From assembly GCF_027706845.1 (NCBI RefSeq), contig NZ_JAQGCZ010000007.1:62001-126000 (forward strand): a stretch of DNA of 64,000 bases, read 5' to 3'. This document shows positions 9,337 to 16,875 of this stretch, in pieces. Within the stretch, counting starts at the first letter, position 1. Each line of letters begins with the position of its first letter. Under the pieces are notes generated by a model, which saw only the letters and a program-made list of their open reading frames with translations, was not told the DNA's origin and searched no databases. Both the position numbers and the translations under genes were made by a program. Source of the DNA: Mycolicibacterium sp. BiH015 (lineage in GTDB: Bacteria > Actinomycetota > Actinomycetes > Mycobacteriales > Mycobacteriaceae).

Positions 9337-9902
9337 CCCGTATCGTCGCTGGGTCCTTCGGGGGGCGCCGGATTGCGGTGCCGCAGCAGAAACAGGGTCG
9401 AGGCACCCGCCCGACGACCGATCGGGTGCGTGAAGCGCTGTTCAACCTCTTGGCGGCACGAATCGATTTCACCGGCCTCAGCGTGCTCGATCTCTACGCG
9501 GGCTCGGGTGCGCTCGGTCTCGAAGCGCTGTCGCGCGGAGCGGAGTCAGCGGTGTTCGTCGAATCCGATCCGCGCGCGGTGGCGGTCATCGAGCAGAACA
9601 TCGCAGCACTCGGGGCAACGGGTGCGGTGGTCCGCCGGGGCAATGTGGTGACAGTGCTGGCCGCGGGCGCGCCGAGGTCTGCCGATCTGATCCTGGCCGA
9701 CCCGCCCTACGAGGTCGGCGACGCACAGGTCGCCGAGGTGGTGTCGGCGCTCGTCACCGGCGGGTGGACCGCCCCGGGCACGGTCGCCGTCGTCGAACGC
9801 CCGGCCTCGGGTAGGGAGATCGACTGGCCGGACAGCTGGTCGGCATGGAAGCCCCGCAAGTACGGTGACACCCGGATCGAGATGGCGTCGATCAACGACT
9901 GA
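9333..9902 (+). CDS. rsmD: 16S rRNA (guanine(966)-N(2))-methyltransferase RsmD, probable CTG start
   Basis: A 189-residue Rossmann-fold methyltransferase with the SAM motif DLYAGSGALGLEALSRGA and the catalytic DPPY motif. It methylates G966 of 16S rRNA. The conserved RsmD N-terminus (TRIxxGxxxGRRI) is encoded here as TRIVAGSFGGRRI, but no ATG, GTG or TTG precedes it in frame nearby. The codon in position 1 is CTG at 9333, overlapping the pyc stop as CTGA. A GTG at 9378 would lose the conserved first strand, so I chose the CTG. The 3' end overlaps the convergent LuxR gene by 11 bases. Confidence 0.88.
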   Translation: MTRIVAGSFGGRRIAVPQQKQGRGTRPTTDRVREALFNLLAARIDFTGLSVLDLYAGSGALGLEALSRGAESAVFVESDPRAVAVIEQNIAALGATGAVVRRGNVVTVLAAGAPRSADLILADPPYEVGDAQVAEVVSALVTGGWTAPGTVAVVERPASGREIDWPDSWSAWKPRKYGDTRIEMASIND

Positions 9903-10980
9903 TCGACAGCAGAAGACGAACCAGCTCGGACTGGCGATGCGTTCCGGTCTTGATAAACACGTGCTGCAAGTGGGTCTTGATTGTTGCCAGCGAGACCGAC
10001 AGATCGTCCGCTATGGCGCCAAGACCTTCTCCCCGCAGCACGCTGGTAGCGACGAGGGCCTCGGCGTGGGTCAGCCCGTACAACCTTCGCAGCATCGCCC
10101 TCGGCGGCTCGGGGACCAGTTCGGGGTCGATGACTATCACCAAGGCGCGCGGAGGCGCGGTGTCGCGCTCGGTCGGCAGGACATGCACCACGTAGGGGCG
10201 CAGCCCCGACGGCCGGGAACAGAGCAGCGAATCGCCGCCGCGCACACTATCGTCGGTACGTCCGAGAGCCGCGGCGATGCCGCAGGCGAGGCGCCGTGCC
10301 GCGACGGGATCCGAGGCCGAGATCGCACCCGAGCGCAGCACGATACCGTCGGCGTCGCACACTATCCGCTCGGCCGACCGGTTCATCACGTGTGCAACGG
10401 CATCCGTTCCGATCACGAAGACGCCGTGGCCGACGGTGTCGATCGCGGACGACATGGCGTCGCGGCCGGCGGAGTGATGTCGCAGCGAGCGTTCGGTGCG
10501 CAGCGCCTGCTGCAGGTGCGGGATGAAGCTGTCGAGCAACGCCGTCCGCTCCGCGTTGTCGAATTCTTCGCGCGTGCGATCACCGGCGACGAGGAAACTC
10601 GTCGTACAGCCTCCCGCTGAAAGCCGGACGAACAGCCCGTCATTGAGGCGGTGGGGACGCATCCAGTCGGCGTCGAACTCCGACCGCGGCTGGAGGGCGA
10701 TCAATTCTCTGCCCCCTCGGACCATTCCCACAGGGCTGTGCTCGACCGCCGACAGCACATAGTCGATCGTGCGGTAATAGCCCACGTAGCTGGTGGCGGC
10801 CTCGTCGGAGAGGTTGGCGCTCTTCACGACCCGATTGGTGCCGTCGTTTTCGATCATCGCTGCGGTGAGTCCGCCAAAAGTCGCGCGAATCTCGGCCATG
10901 GCCGACGGCCAGGTGTCAGGTGCGGCTGCCGCGCCGTAGACGCCGGACACCATGCGCGAGAAGTCCTCGATCGCCACCAT
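9892..10980 (-). CDS. LuxR-family transcriptional regulator
   Basis: 362 residues from the ATG at 10980, which follows GGGGGGAA. The C-terminal 65 residues form a LuxR/GerE helix-turn-helix (LTHAEALVATSVLRGEGL, then VSLATIKTHLQHVFIKTG). The N-terminal part, from AIEDFSRMVSGVYGAA, looks like a PAS/GAF-like sensing region, without residues that identify a ligand. A longer reading frame extends upstream to 11058 but has no ribosome site. It is divergent from a cytochrome P450 gene, an obvious candidate target, with the 125-base gap likely holding both promoters. Confidence 0.82.
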   Translation of the reverse strand: MVAIEDFSRMVSGVYGAAAAPDTWPSAMAEIRATFGGLTAAMIENDGTNRVVKSANLSDEAATSYVGYYRTIDYVLSAVEHSPVGMVRGGRELIALQPRSEFDADWMRPHRLNDGLFVRLSAGGCTTSFLVAGDRTREEFDNAERTALLDSFIPHLQQALRTERSLRHHSAGRDAMSSAIDTVGHGVFVIGTDAVAHVMNRSAERIVCDADGIVLRSGAISASDPVAARRLACGIAAALGRTDDSVRGGDSLLCSRPSGLRPYVVHVLPTERDTAPPRALVIVIDPELVPEPPRAMLRRLYGLTHAEALVATSVLRGEGLGAIADDLSVSLATIKTHLQHVFIKTGTHRQSELVRLLLSISR

Positions 10981-11105
10981 GACAGTTCCCCCCGGGCTGC
11001 TGGTACTGAGGCGACTGTAATGCTTATCCGCCGCTTTCGTGCGAGAGAACGATCTCATCCGTTCGGTTGAGGACGCACGCGCCGAGAAGTTGTTGGCTGT
11101 CGGTT

Positions 11106-12488
11106 ATGGCGAGTACGACGGCGGTTCAGGAGCCGGCAGTGGACGCGCTGCCGCCGGTGCCCCTCAATCCGCTGCCACGGCAGCGTCAGATAGCGGCGCT
11201 GCGCGACTTCCACACGGGCCCAGAGGTCCTCCGCGATGCCGGAGGCCCGGTGACTCAGCTCAGACTTGCTCCGCGGTGGCTGATGCCGCCCGTGGTGGTG
11301 GCCACGTCGCCGCGCGGCATACGTGACATTCTCGGTCGCCCCGGTGGGCTGGTCGACAAGACGGTCGTGCACGCCGAGATGCGACACCTGCTGGGCAACA
11401 ACCTCTTTGACCTTGAGCACGACGCATGGCTGCCGCGGCGTCGGGCCGTGCAGTCCGTATTCACGAAGAAGCGGGTGGAAGAGTTCGGGAGCCACATGTC
11501 GCAGGCGGCGGAGACGATCTCCGGCGGGTGGGCCGACGGCGCCGAAATCGATCTCGATGCGCAGTGCCGCCGCCTCACCCTGCGTGCGCTCGGTCGGTCT
11601 GTGCTGGGCATCGATCTCGACACCAGGGCCGACTCGATCGCAGCCCCCATCGAGATCGCGCTGTCCTACCTGGCGAACCGGACGACGTCGCCGGTCAAAC
11701 CGCCGCGTTGGCTCGCGACACCGGCGCGGCGCCGGGCATGCGCCGCCGGCGCTGTGCTGCGGGAACTGGCGATCGAGATCGTGCAGGCATGCCGAAGGGA
11801 TCCGTCGCACAACGCTCCGCTGGTGCGCGCCATGATCGAAGCCGTCGACCCCGACACCGGGCAGCCGCTGTCCGACCACGAGATCGCCGACGATCTGGTG
11901 GCCTTCATGATCGCCGGGCACGACACGACTGCAACGACACTCGCCTACGCCCTGTGGCAGTTGGGCAGGCATCCGGAGTTGCAGGACAAGGTGCTGGCCG
12001 AGGCTGTCGCCGTGGGGGAATGCGGCAGCCTCGGTCCAGCCGACGTGGAACACCTCGGCTACACGGTGGCCGTATTGCGCGAGGCACTGCGGCTTTGTCC
12101 GCCGGCACCGTCCACAAGCCGGGTGGCGCTGCAGGACATCGCCATTGACGGCCACCGTGTCGAAGCGGGCACCATGCTGGTCGTCGGCATCTATGCGGTG
12201 CAGCGTGATCCGACACTGTGGGACGCGCCGCTGACGTTCGATCCCGGCCGGTTCGCCGATGGTGCGACGATGCGGCGGGATCGCTGGCAGTACCTACCCT
12301 TCGGCGCGGGACAACGGTCGTGCATCGGAGACCACTTCGCCATGCTCGAAGCGACCTTGGCCTTGGCCACCATCGTGCGTGACACCGAGATTACCTCCAC
12401 CGCAGACGATTTCCCGGTCAAGGTGCCTTTCACCATGGTCGCCGGGGCGCCGATCCCCGCGGTGATGCGGCGGCGCCGGAGAACCTAG
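11106..12488 (+). CDS. Cytochrome P450
   Basis: 460 residues from ATG 11106 (an upstream in-frame start at 11067 is less likely). The I-helix oxygen-binding motif AGHDTT lies near residue 270, the K-helix ExxR is EALR, and the heme-thiolate Cys406 is in FGAGQRSCIG. It is a soluble monooxygenase without a membrane anchor. The overall look (RFADGATMRRDRWQYLPFGAG) resembles CYP132/CYP138-like or other fatty-acid type mycobacterial P450s, but I cannot assign a CYP number or substrate. It interrupts the rsmD-coaD linkage of M. tuberculosis, together with its divergent LuxR regulator. Confidence 0.92.
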   Translation: MASTTAVQEPAVDALPPVPLNPLPRQRQIAALRDFHTGPEVLRDAGGPVTQLRLAPRWLMPPVVVATSPRGIRDILGRPGGLVDKTVVHAEMRHLLGNNLFDLEHDAWLPRRRAVQSVFTKKRVEEFGSHMSQAAETISGGWADGAEIDLDAQCRRLTLRALGRSVLGIDLDTRADSIAAPIEIALSYLANRTTSPVKPPRWLATPARRRACAAGAVLRELAIEIVQACRRDPSHNAPLVRAMIEAVDPDTGQPLSDHEIADDLVAFMIAGHDTTATTLAYALWQLGRHPELQDKVLAEAVAVGECGSLGPADVEHLGYTVAVLREALRLCPPAPSTSRVALQDIAIDGHRVEAGTMLVVGIYAVQRDPTLWDAPLTFDPGRFADGATMRRDRWQYLPFGAGQRSCIGDHFAMLEATLALATIVRDTEITSTADDFPVKVPFTMVAGAPIPAVMRRRRRT

Positions 12489-12519
12489 AGAAGGCGGCCG
12501 CCTGCTACGGTCGGACGTC

Positions 12520-13002
12520 ATGAGCGGTGCGGTGTGCCCTGGATCCTTCGATCCCGTGACCCTCGGCCACGTCGACATCTTCGAACGGGCGGCCGCGCAG
12601 TTCGACGAGCTCGTCGTCGCCGTCATGGTCAACCCGAACAAAAAGGGCATGTTCACCCTCGACGAGCGGATCGGCTTGATCGAGGAGTCCACCACCCACC
12701 TGTCGAACGTGCGGGTGGAATCTGGCCAGGGCCTGATCGTCGACTTCGTGCGGGAGCGCGGGCTCACCGCCATCGTCAAAGGACTGCGCACCGGCACCGA
12801 CTTCGAGTACGAGCTGCAGATGGCGCAGATGAACAAACACATCGCGGGCGTCGACACGTTCTTCGTCGCGACCACGCCCCAGTACTCGTTCGTGTCGTCG
12901 TCGTTGGCCAAGGAGGTCGCGACGCTCGGGGGCGACGTGTCGGCGCTGCTGCCGGCGCCGGTCAACGATCGCCTCAAGGCCAAGCTGGCCGAGCGCGGCT
13001 GA
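12520..13002 (+). CDS. coaD: Phosphopantetheine adenylyltransferase
   Basis: 160 residues, the usual CoaD length. Nucleotidyltransferase motifs are present: GSFDPVTLGH at the N-terminus (TxGH), KGLRTGTDFEYE in the middle, and the SSSLAKEVA region in place of the ISSTKVR motif. It transfers AMP from ATP to 4'-phosphopantetheine, the penultimate step of coenzyme A synthesis in the cytosol. It lies 31 bases after the P450 and 127 bases before sepIVA; that gap shows no gene. Confidence 0.96.
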   Translation: MSGAVCPGSFDPVTLGHVDIFERAAAQFDELVVAVMVNPNKKGMFTLDERIGLIEESTTHLSNVRVESGQGLIVDFVRERGLTAIVKGLRTGTDFEYELQMAQMNKHIAGVDTFFVATTPQYSFVSSSLAKEVATLGGDVSALLPAPVNDRLKAKLAERG

Positions 13003-13129
13003 CGCGGCACCGGCCCGCGACGACCGCCCTTTCGCACGATCCGACGGCGACACACCGGTCGGAAAGTCGAGTCACAGGCGTAACAGCAGGCACACTAGTC
13101 ACTGTCAACTACGCCTGGAGGGTGTCGCC

Positions 13130-13867
13130 GTGTACCGAGTTTTTGAAGCTCTCGATGAATTGGGTGCGATCGTCGAAGAAGCCCGCGGCGTGCCGATGAC
13201 GGCAGGCTGCGTGGTGCCTCGCGGTGATGTCCTCGAATTGATCGACGACATCAAGGACGCGATTCCCGGCGAACTCGACGACGCACAGGACGTCCTCGAC
13301 GCGCGCGACTCGGTGCTGCGTGAGGCCAAGGAGCATGCCGAGTCGATGGTGTCCACGGCCAACGCCGAGGCCGATTCGATGGTCAACCACGCCAGGGCCG
13401 AGGCCGACCGGCTGCTGGCCGACGCCAAGTCGCAGGCCGACCGCATGGTCGCCGAGGCGCGCCAGCACAGCGAACGCATGGTGAGCGAGGCGCGCGAAGA
13501 GGCGGCCCGGCTGAGCGCGACCGCCAAGCGCGAGTACGAGGCCAGCACGGGACGCGCGAAGTCCGAGGCCGACCGGCTCATCGAGAGCGGCAACCTGGCC
13601 TACGAGAAGGCGGTCCAGGAAGGCATCAAGGAGCAGCAGCGCCTGGTATCACAGACCGAGGTCGTGGCGACGGCCACCGCGGAGGCCACCCGGATGATCG
13701 ACTCGGCGCACGCCGAAGCCGACCGGCTGCGCGGAGAATGCGACATCTATGTCGACAGCAAACTGGCGGAGTTCGAGGACTTCCTCAATGGCACGATCCG
13801 TTCGGTCGGGCGTGGACGTCACCAGCTGCGCACGTCGGCGGGAATGCACGATTACGCGGCACGGTAG
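13130..13867 (+). CDS. sepIVA: SepIVA-like DivIVA-domain septation protein
   Basis: 245 residues, GTG start behind GGAGGG. Almost the whole protein from residue 55 is a charged coiled coil with repeated Ala-Glu-Ala-Asp-Arg heptads (for example AEADSMVNHARAEADRLLADA). The N-terminus (MYRVFEALDELGAIVEEARG) and context match Rv2927c, SepIVA, an essential DivIVA-like protein that helps place division and cell-wall synthesis machinery at the septum in mycobacteria. The C-terminal tail is basic and Gly-rich. It has its own intergenic region upstream, so probably its own promoter. Confidence 0.9.
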   Translation: MYRVFEALDELGAIVEEARGVPMTAGCVVPRGDVLELIDDIKDAIPGELDDAQDVLDARDSVLREAKEHAESMVSTANAEADSMVNHARAEADRLLADAKSQADRMVAEARQHSERMVSEAREEAARLSATAKREYEASTGRAKSEADRLIESGNLAYEKAVQEGIKEQQRLVSQTEVVATATAEATRMIDSAHAEADRLRGECDIYVDSKLAEFEDFLNGTIRSVGRGRHQLRTSAGMHDYAAR

Positions 13868-13932
13868 CCCTCTGCGATCTCAAGTAAGGCACGCCCGGGA
13901 ATTCGCCGCTGAGCCCACCGTACGATACGGGC

Positions 13933-14529
13933 ATGGCGACGCACGTTAACGCGGCGGCGCACCGAAAATCACGGTCGCCCCTGGTGATCGACATCTCCCG
14001 GCTCGGCCGACGTCCGGGTTCGATGATCACCGTCGAGTCCACCGTCCCCAGTCCTGCGCGCATTGGGCTCGAGTTGATCGCCATCGACGAAGGCGCCCCG
14101 ATGGATCTGAACCTGCGCCTGGAGTCCGTCTCAGAAGGTGTGCTGGTCACGGGGATCGTCTCGGCGCCAACGTCGGGCGAATGTGCACGCTGTCTGCGGC
14201 CCGTCACCGGCGAGGTGGAGATCGACCTCACCGAGCTGTTCGCGTATCCGGACAGCACCACCGACGAGACGACCGAGACCGACGAGGTTCCCCGCGTCGG
14301 CCGCGACGGCGGCGCCGAGACCGTCGACCTCGAGCAGTCGATCATCGACGCCGTCGGGCTCGCTCTGCCCTTCTCGCCGTTGTGCGATCCGGACTGTGCC
14401 GGGCTGTGCGCCGATTGCGGTGTGCCGCTGGCCGACGCGGAACCGGATCACCACCACGAGAAGATCGATCCGCGATGGGCCAAGCTGGCCGAACTTCGCG
14501 AGCAGAGCGTCGACGAGGGCGACTCGTGA
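13933..14529 (+). CDS. DUF177/YceD family protein
   Basis: 198 residues. A conserved CxxC pair (CARCLRP) in the middle and a second Cys cluster (CDPDCAGLCADCG) suggest a zinc-binding site, as usual for the DUF177 (YceD) family. In many bacteria this family sits directly before rpmF and has been linked to 23S rRNA or ribosome metabolism; here it precedes rnc with a GTGA overlap, as Rv2926c does. The acidic C-terminal half is rich in Asp and Glu. The precise activity is not known. Confidence 0.88.
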   Translation: MATHVNAAAHRKSRSPLVIDISRLGRRPGSMITVESTVPSPARIGLELIAIDEGAPMDLNLRLESVSEGVLVTGIVSAPTSGECARCLRPVTGEVEIDLTELFAYPDSTTDETTETDEVPRVGRDGGAETVDLEQSIIDAVGLALPFSPLCDPDCAGLCADCGVPLADAEPDHHHEKIDPRWAKLAELREQSVDEGDS

Positions 14530-15227
14530 CGGTGGACCGCGCGCTTCTTCTCGAAGCGCTCGGCGTCGAACTGCCCGAGGAGCTGTTGACCACCGCGCTG
14601 ACCCACCGCAGTTACTCCTATGAGAACGGCGGCGTGCCCACCAACGAACGCCTGGAGTTTCTCGGGGATTCGGTGCTGGGGCTCACGATCACCGAGGAGC
14701 TCTACCACCGGCATCCCGACCGCTCCGAAGGTGATCTGGCCAAGCTGCGCGCGAGCATCGTCAACACGCAGGCGCTCGCCGACGTCGGCCGCCACCTGTC
14801 GCCGCACGGCCTGGGTGCCTATCTCCTGCTCGGCAGAGGGGAGGAGAACTCGGGCGGCGCGGGCAAGTCCAGCATCCTGGCCGACGGTGTCGAATCGCTC
14901 TTGGGTGCAATCTATTTGGAGCACGGCGTGGAGGTCGCCAGGCAGGTCATCCTGCGCTTGTTCGCCGACCTGCTCGACACCGCGCCCACCCTCGGCGCGG
15001 GACTGGATTGGAAGAGCAGCCTGCAGGAGCTGACTGCGTCGCGCGGATTCGGTGCGCCTGCCTATCTGGTGACGTCAACCGGACCCGACCACGACAAGGA
15101 GTTCACCGCCGTCGTCCTGATCGGTGAGAAAGAGAGTGGCCGGGGCGTCGGCAGGACGAAGAAGGAAGCGGAGCTCAAAGCCGCGGCGGCCGCGTGGAAC
15201 GCGCTGATGTCGGAACCGGATGCCTGA
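14526..15227 (+). CDS. rnc: Ribonuclease III
   Basis: 233 residues from GTG 14526, overlapping the stop of the DUF177 gene (GTGA). The catalytic domain carries the signature ERLEFLGDSVLGL and the metal-binding DxxE region (SSILADGVESLLGAIYL). A C-terminal double-stranded RNA-binding domain follows, ending in GVGRTKKEAELKAAAAAW. It cleaves double-stranded RNA in rRNA maturation and RNA turnover. A longer frame extends far upstream but only overlaps the DUF177 gene. The 3' end overlaps mutM by 8 bases. Confidence 0.96.
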   Translation: MTVDRALLLEALGVELPEELLTTALTHRSYSYENGGVPTNERLEFLGDSVLGLTITEELYHRHPDRSEGDLAKLRASIVNTQALADVGRHLSPHGLGAYLLLGRGEENSGGAGKSSILADGVESLLGAIYLEHGVEVARQVILRLFADLLDTAPTLGAGLDWKSSLQELTASRGFGAPAYLVTSTGPDHDKEFTAVVLIGEKESGRGVGRTKKEAELKAAAAAWNALMSEPDA

Positions 15228-16068
15228 ACTCCCCGAAGTCGAGGTTGTGCGTCGGGGGTTGGCCGCGCACGTCACCGACAAGACGATCACCGCTGTGCGC
15301 GTTCATCATCCGCGCGCGGTGCGGCGTCACGAGGCCGGGCCCGCCGATCTGACTGCGCGTCTGCTCGATGCCACGATTACCGGTACCGGCAGACGCGGAA
15401 AGTACCTGTGGCTGACCCTTTCGGATCAGAGCGCTCTGGTGGTCCACCTCGGGATGAGCGGCCAGATGCTGCTCGGCGAAGTGCCCAACGAGAACCACCT
15501 GCGCATCGCCGCGCTGCTCGACGACGGCACCACGCTCAGTTTCGTGGACCAGCGCACCTTCGGCGGATGGATGCTGGCCGATCTCGTCGACGTCGACGGC
15601 ACCGAGGTTCCCACCCCCGTCGCCCATATCGCCCGCGATCCGTTGGATCCGCTGTTCGACCGCAACAGGGTGGTGGATGTGTTGCGGCGCAAGCACTCCG
15701 AGATCAAGCGGCAGCTACTCGACCAGACGGTGGTCTCCGGCATCGGCAACATCTACGCCGACGAGTCGCTGTGGCGCGCGAAGATCAACGGCGCACGGCT
15801 GGCGTCGGGAATCTCGAAGGCCAAGCTCGCTGCGCTGCTCGACGCGGCAGCCGACGTGATGACCGACGCGCTGGGTCAGGGCGGTACGTCCTTCGACTCC
15901 CTCTATGTGAACGTCAACGGGGAATCCGGCTACTTCGACCGCTCGCTGGACGCCTACGGCCGCGAGGGCGAACCGTGCCGGCGCTGTGGAGCGATCATGC
16001 GTCGCGACAAGTTCATGAACCGCTCGTCGTTCTACTGCCCGCGCTGCCAGCCCCGCCCCCGCGTCTGA
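15220..16068 (+). CDS. mutM: Formamidopyrimidine-DNA glycosylase (MutM/Fpg)
   Basis: 282 residues. The mature N-terminus Pro-Glu-Leu-Pro-Glu-Val gives the catalytic proline nucleophile and glutamate. A helix-two-turn-helix (near residues 160-190, GIGNIYADESLWRAKI) and a C-terminal zinc finger (CRRCG...FYCPRCQ) are intact, so it should be active. It removes 8-oxoguanine and ring-opened purines from DNA. It overlaps rnc by 8 bases as in Rv2924c. A long inverted repeat follows the stop. Confidence 0.97.
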   Translation: MPELPEVEVVRRGLAAHVTDKTITAVRVHHPRAVRRHEAGPADLTARLLDATITGTGRRGKYLWLTLSDQSALVVHLGMSGQMLLGEVPNENHLRIAALLDDGTTLSFVDQRTFGGWMLADLVDVDGTEVPTPVAHIARDPLDPLFDRNRVVDVLRRKHSEIKRQLLDQTVVSGIGNIYADESLWRAKINGARLASGISKAKLAALLDAAADVMTDALGQGGTSFDSLYVNVNGESGYFDRSLDAYGREGEPCRRCGAIMRRDKFMNRSSFYCPRCQPRPRV

Positions 16069-16070
16069 CC

Positions 16071-16138
16071 TCCGCCGAACTGAGATTCCCGGCTGTGGAA
16101 TGCGGCGAAATCACGACCGGGAATCTCAGTTCGGCGGA
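16071..16138. repeat. Perfect 22-base inverted repeat between mutM and osmC
   Basis: Left arm 16071-16092 and right arm 16117-16138 are exact reverse complements, with a 24-base loop. The arms share a core read as GAACTGAGATTCCCGG on one side. The repeat fills nearly the whole 87-base intergenic gap and starts 2 bases after the mutM stop. It could work as a strong terminator or processing site, or be a copy of a dispersed palindromic repeat. There is no T-run after it. I found no second copy in the window. Confidence 0.9.
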
Positions 16139-16155
16139 CGTTGTAGAAATAGGGC

Positions 16156-16581
16156 GTGACCGAACTATGGGTGGAGCGCACCGGGGTGCGCCGCTATACG
16201 GGACGCAGCACCCGTGGCGCCGAGGTGCTCGTGGGTTCCGAGGACGTCGAGGGCGTGTTCACGCCCGGCGAGCTGATGAAGATCGCGCTGGCGGCCTGTA
16301 GCGGGATGTCCAGCGATCAGCCGTTGCGCCGGCGCCTGGGCGACGACTACGAGGCGACGATCCGGGTGTCCGGGGTAGCCGATCGCGAGCAGGAGCGCTA
16401 CCCGCTGCTCGAAGAGATGCTCGAAGTCGACCTGTCGACGCTCGGCGATGAGGAGAAGGCGCGGCTGCTGACCGTCGTCGAGCGGGCGATAGACACAGTG
16501 TGCACCGTGGGACGGACGTTAAAGTCTGGGACTGAAGTGACATTTGGGGTTACTGAGGTGAAAAATGTTGGGGGAAAATGA
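16156..16581 (+). CDS. OsmC-family peroxidase-like protein
   Basis: 141 residues, GTG start without a clear ribosome site. Two conserved cysteines, Cys48 (LAACSGM) and Cys116 (DTVCTVG), are the pair used by OsmC/Ohr proteins to reduce organic hydroperoxides. It corresponds to Rv2923c. The preceding 22-base inverted repeat separates it from mutM, so it may be transcribed apart. Its last 17 bases overlap the acylphosphatase start, indicating coupling. Confidence 0.88.
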   Translation: MTELWVERTGVRRYTGRSTRGAEVLVGSEDVEGVFTPGELMKIALAACSGMSSDQPLRRRLGDDYEATIRVSGVADREQERYPLLEEMLEVDLSTLGDEEKARLLTVVERAIDTVCTVGRTLKSGTEVTFGVTEVKNVGGK

Positions 16582-16849
16582 CGTTCGGCTCACCGCGTGG
16601 GTGCACGGAGACGTCCAGGGGGTGGGTTTCCGCTGGTGGACGCGGTCGCGCGCGCTCGAACTGGGGCTGACCGGCTACGCGGCCAACAAGCCCGACGGGC
16701 GCGTGCAGGTGGTCGCGCAGGGCCCCCGGGAGGCCTGTGAAAGGCTGCTTGACCTGCTCGAAGGCGGAGACACCCCCGGTCAGGTCAGCAAGGTGATCTC
16801 CGACTGGTCCGAACCGGCCGACGCGATCGCGGGCTTCACCGAGAGGTGA
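16565..16849 (+). CDS. Acylphosphatase
   Basis: 94 residues, the normal length for this small cytosolic enzyme. The catalytic Arg23 (VQGVGFR) and Asn41 (YAANKPDG) are in place. It hydrolyses carboxyl-phosphate bonds of acylphosphates; the cellular role is uncertain. The ORF starts within the end of osmC and ends 26 bases before smc, the same order as Rv2923c-Rv2922A-Rv2922c. Confidence 0.95.
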   Translation: MLGENDVRLTAWVHGDVQGVGFRWWTRSRALELGLTGYAANKPDGRVQVVAQGPREACERLLDLLEGGDTPGQVSKVISDWSEPADAIAGFTER

Positions 16850-16875
16850 CGTTGTCGGCGGTAGGGTAACGCGTC

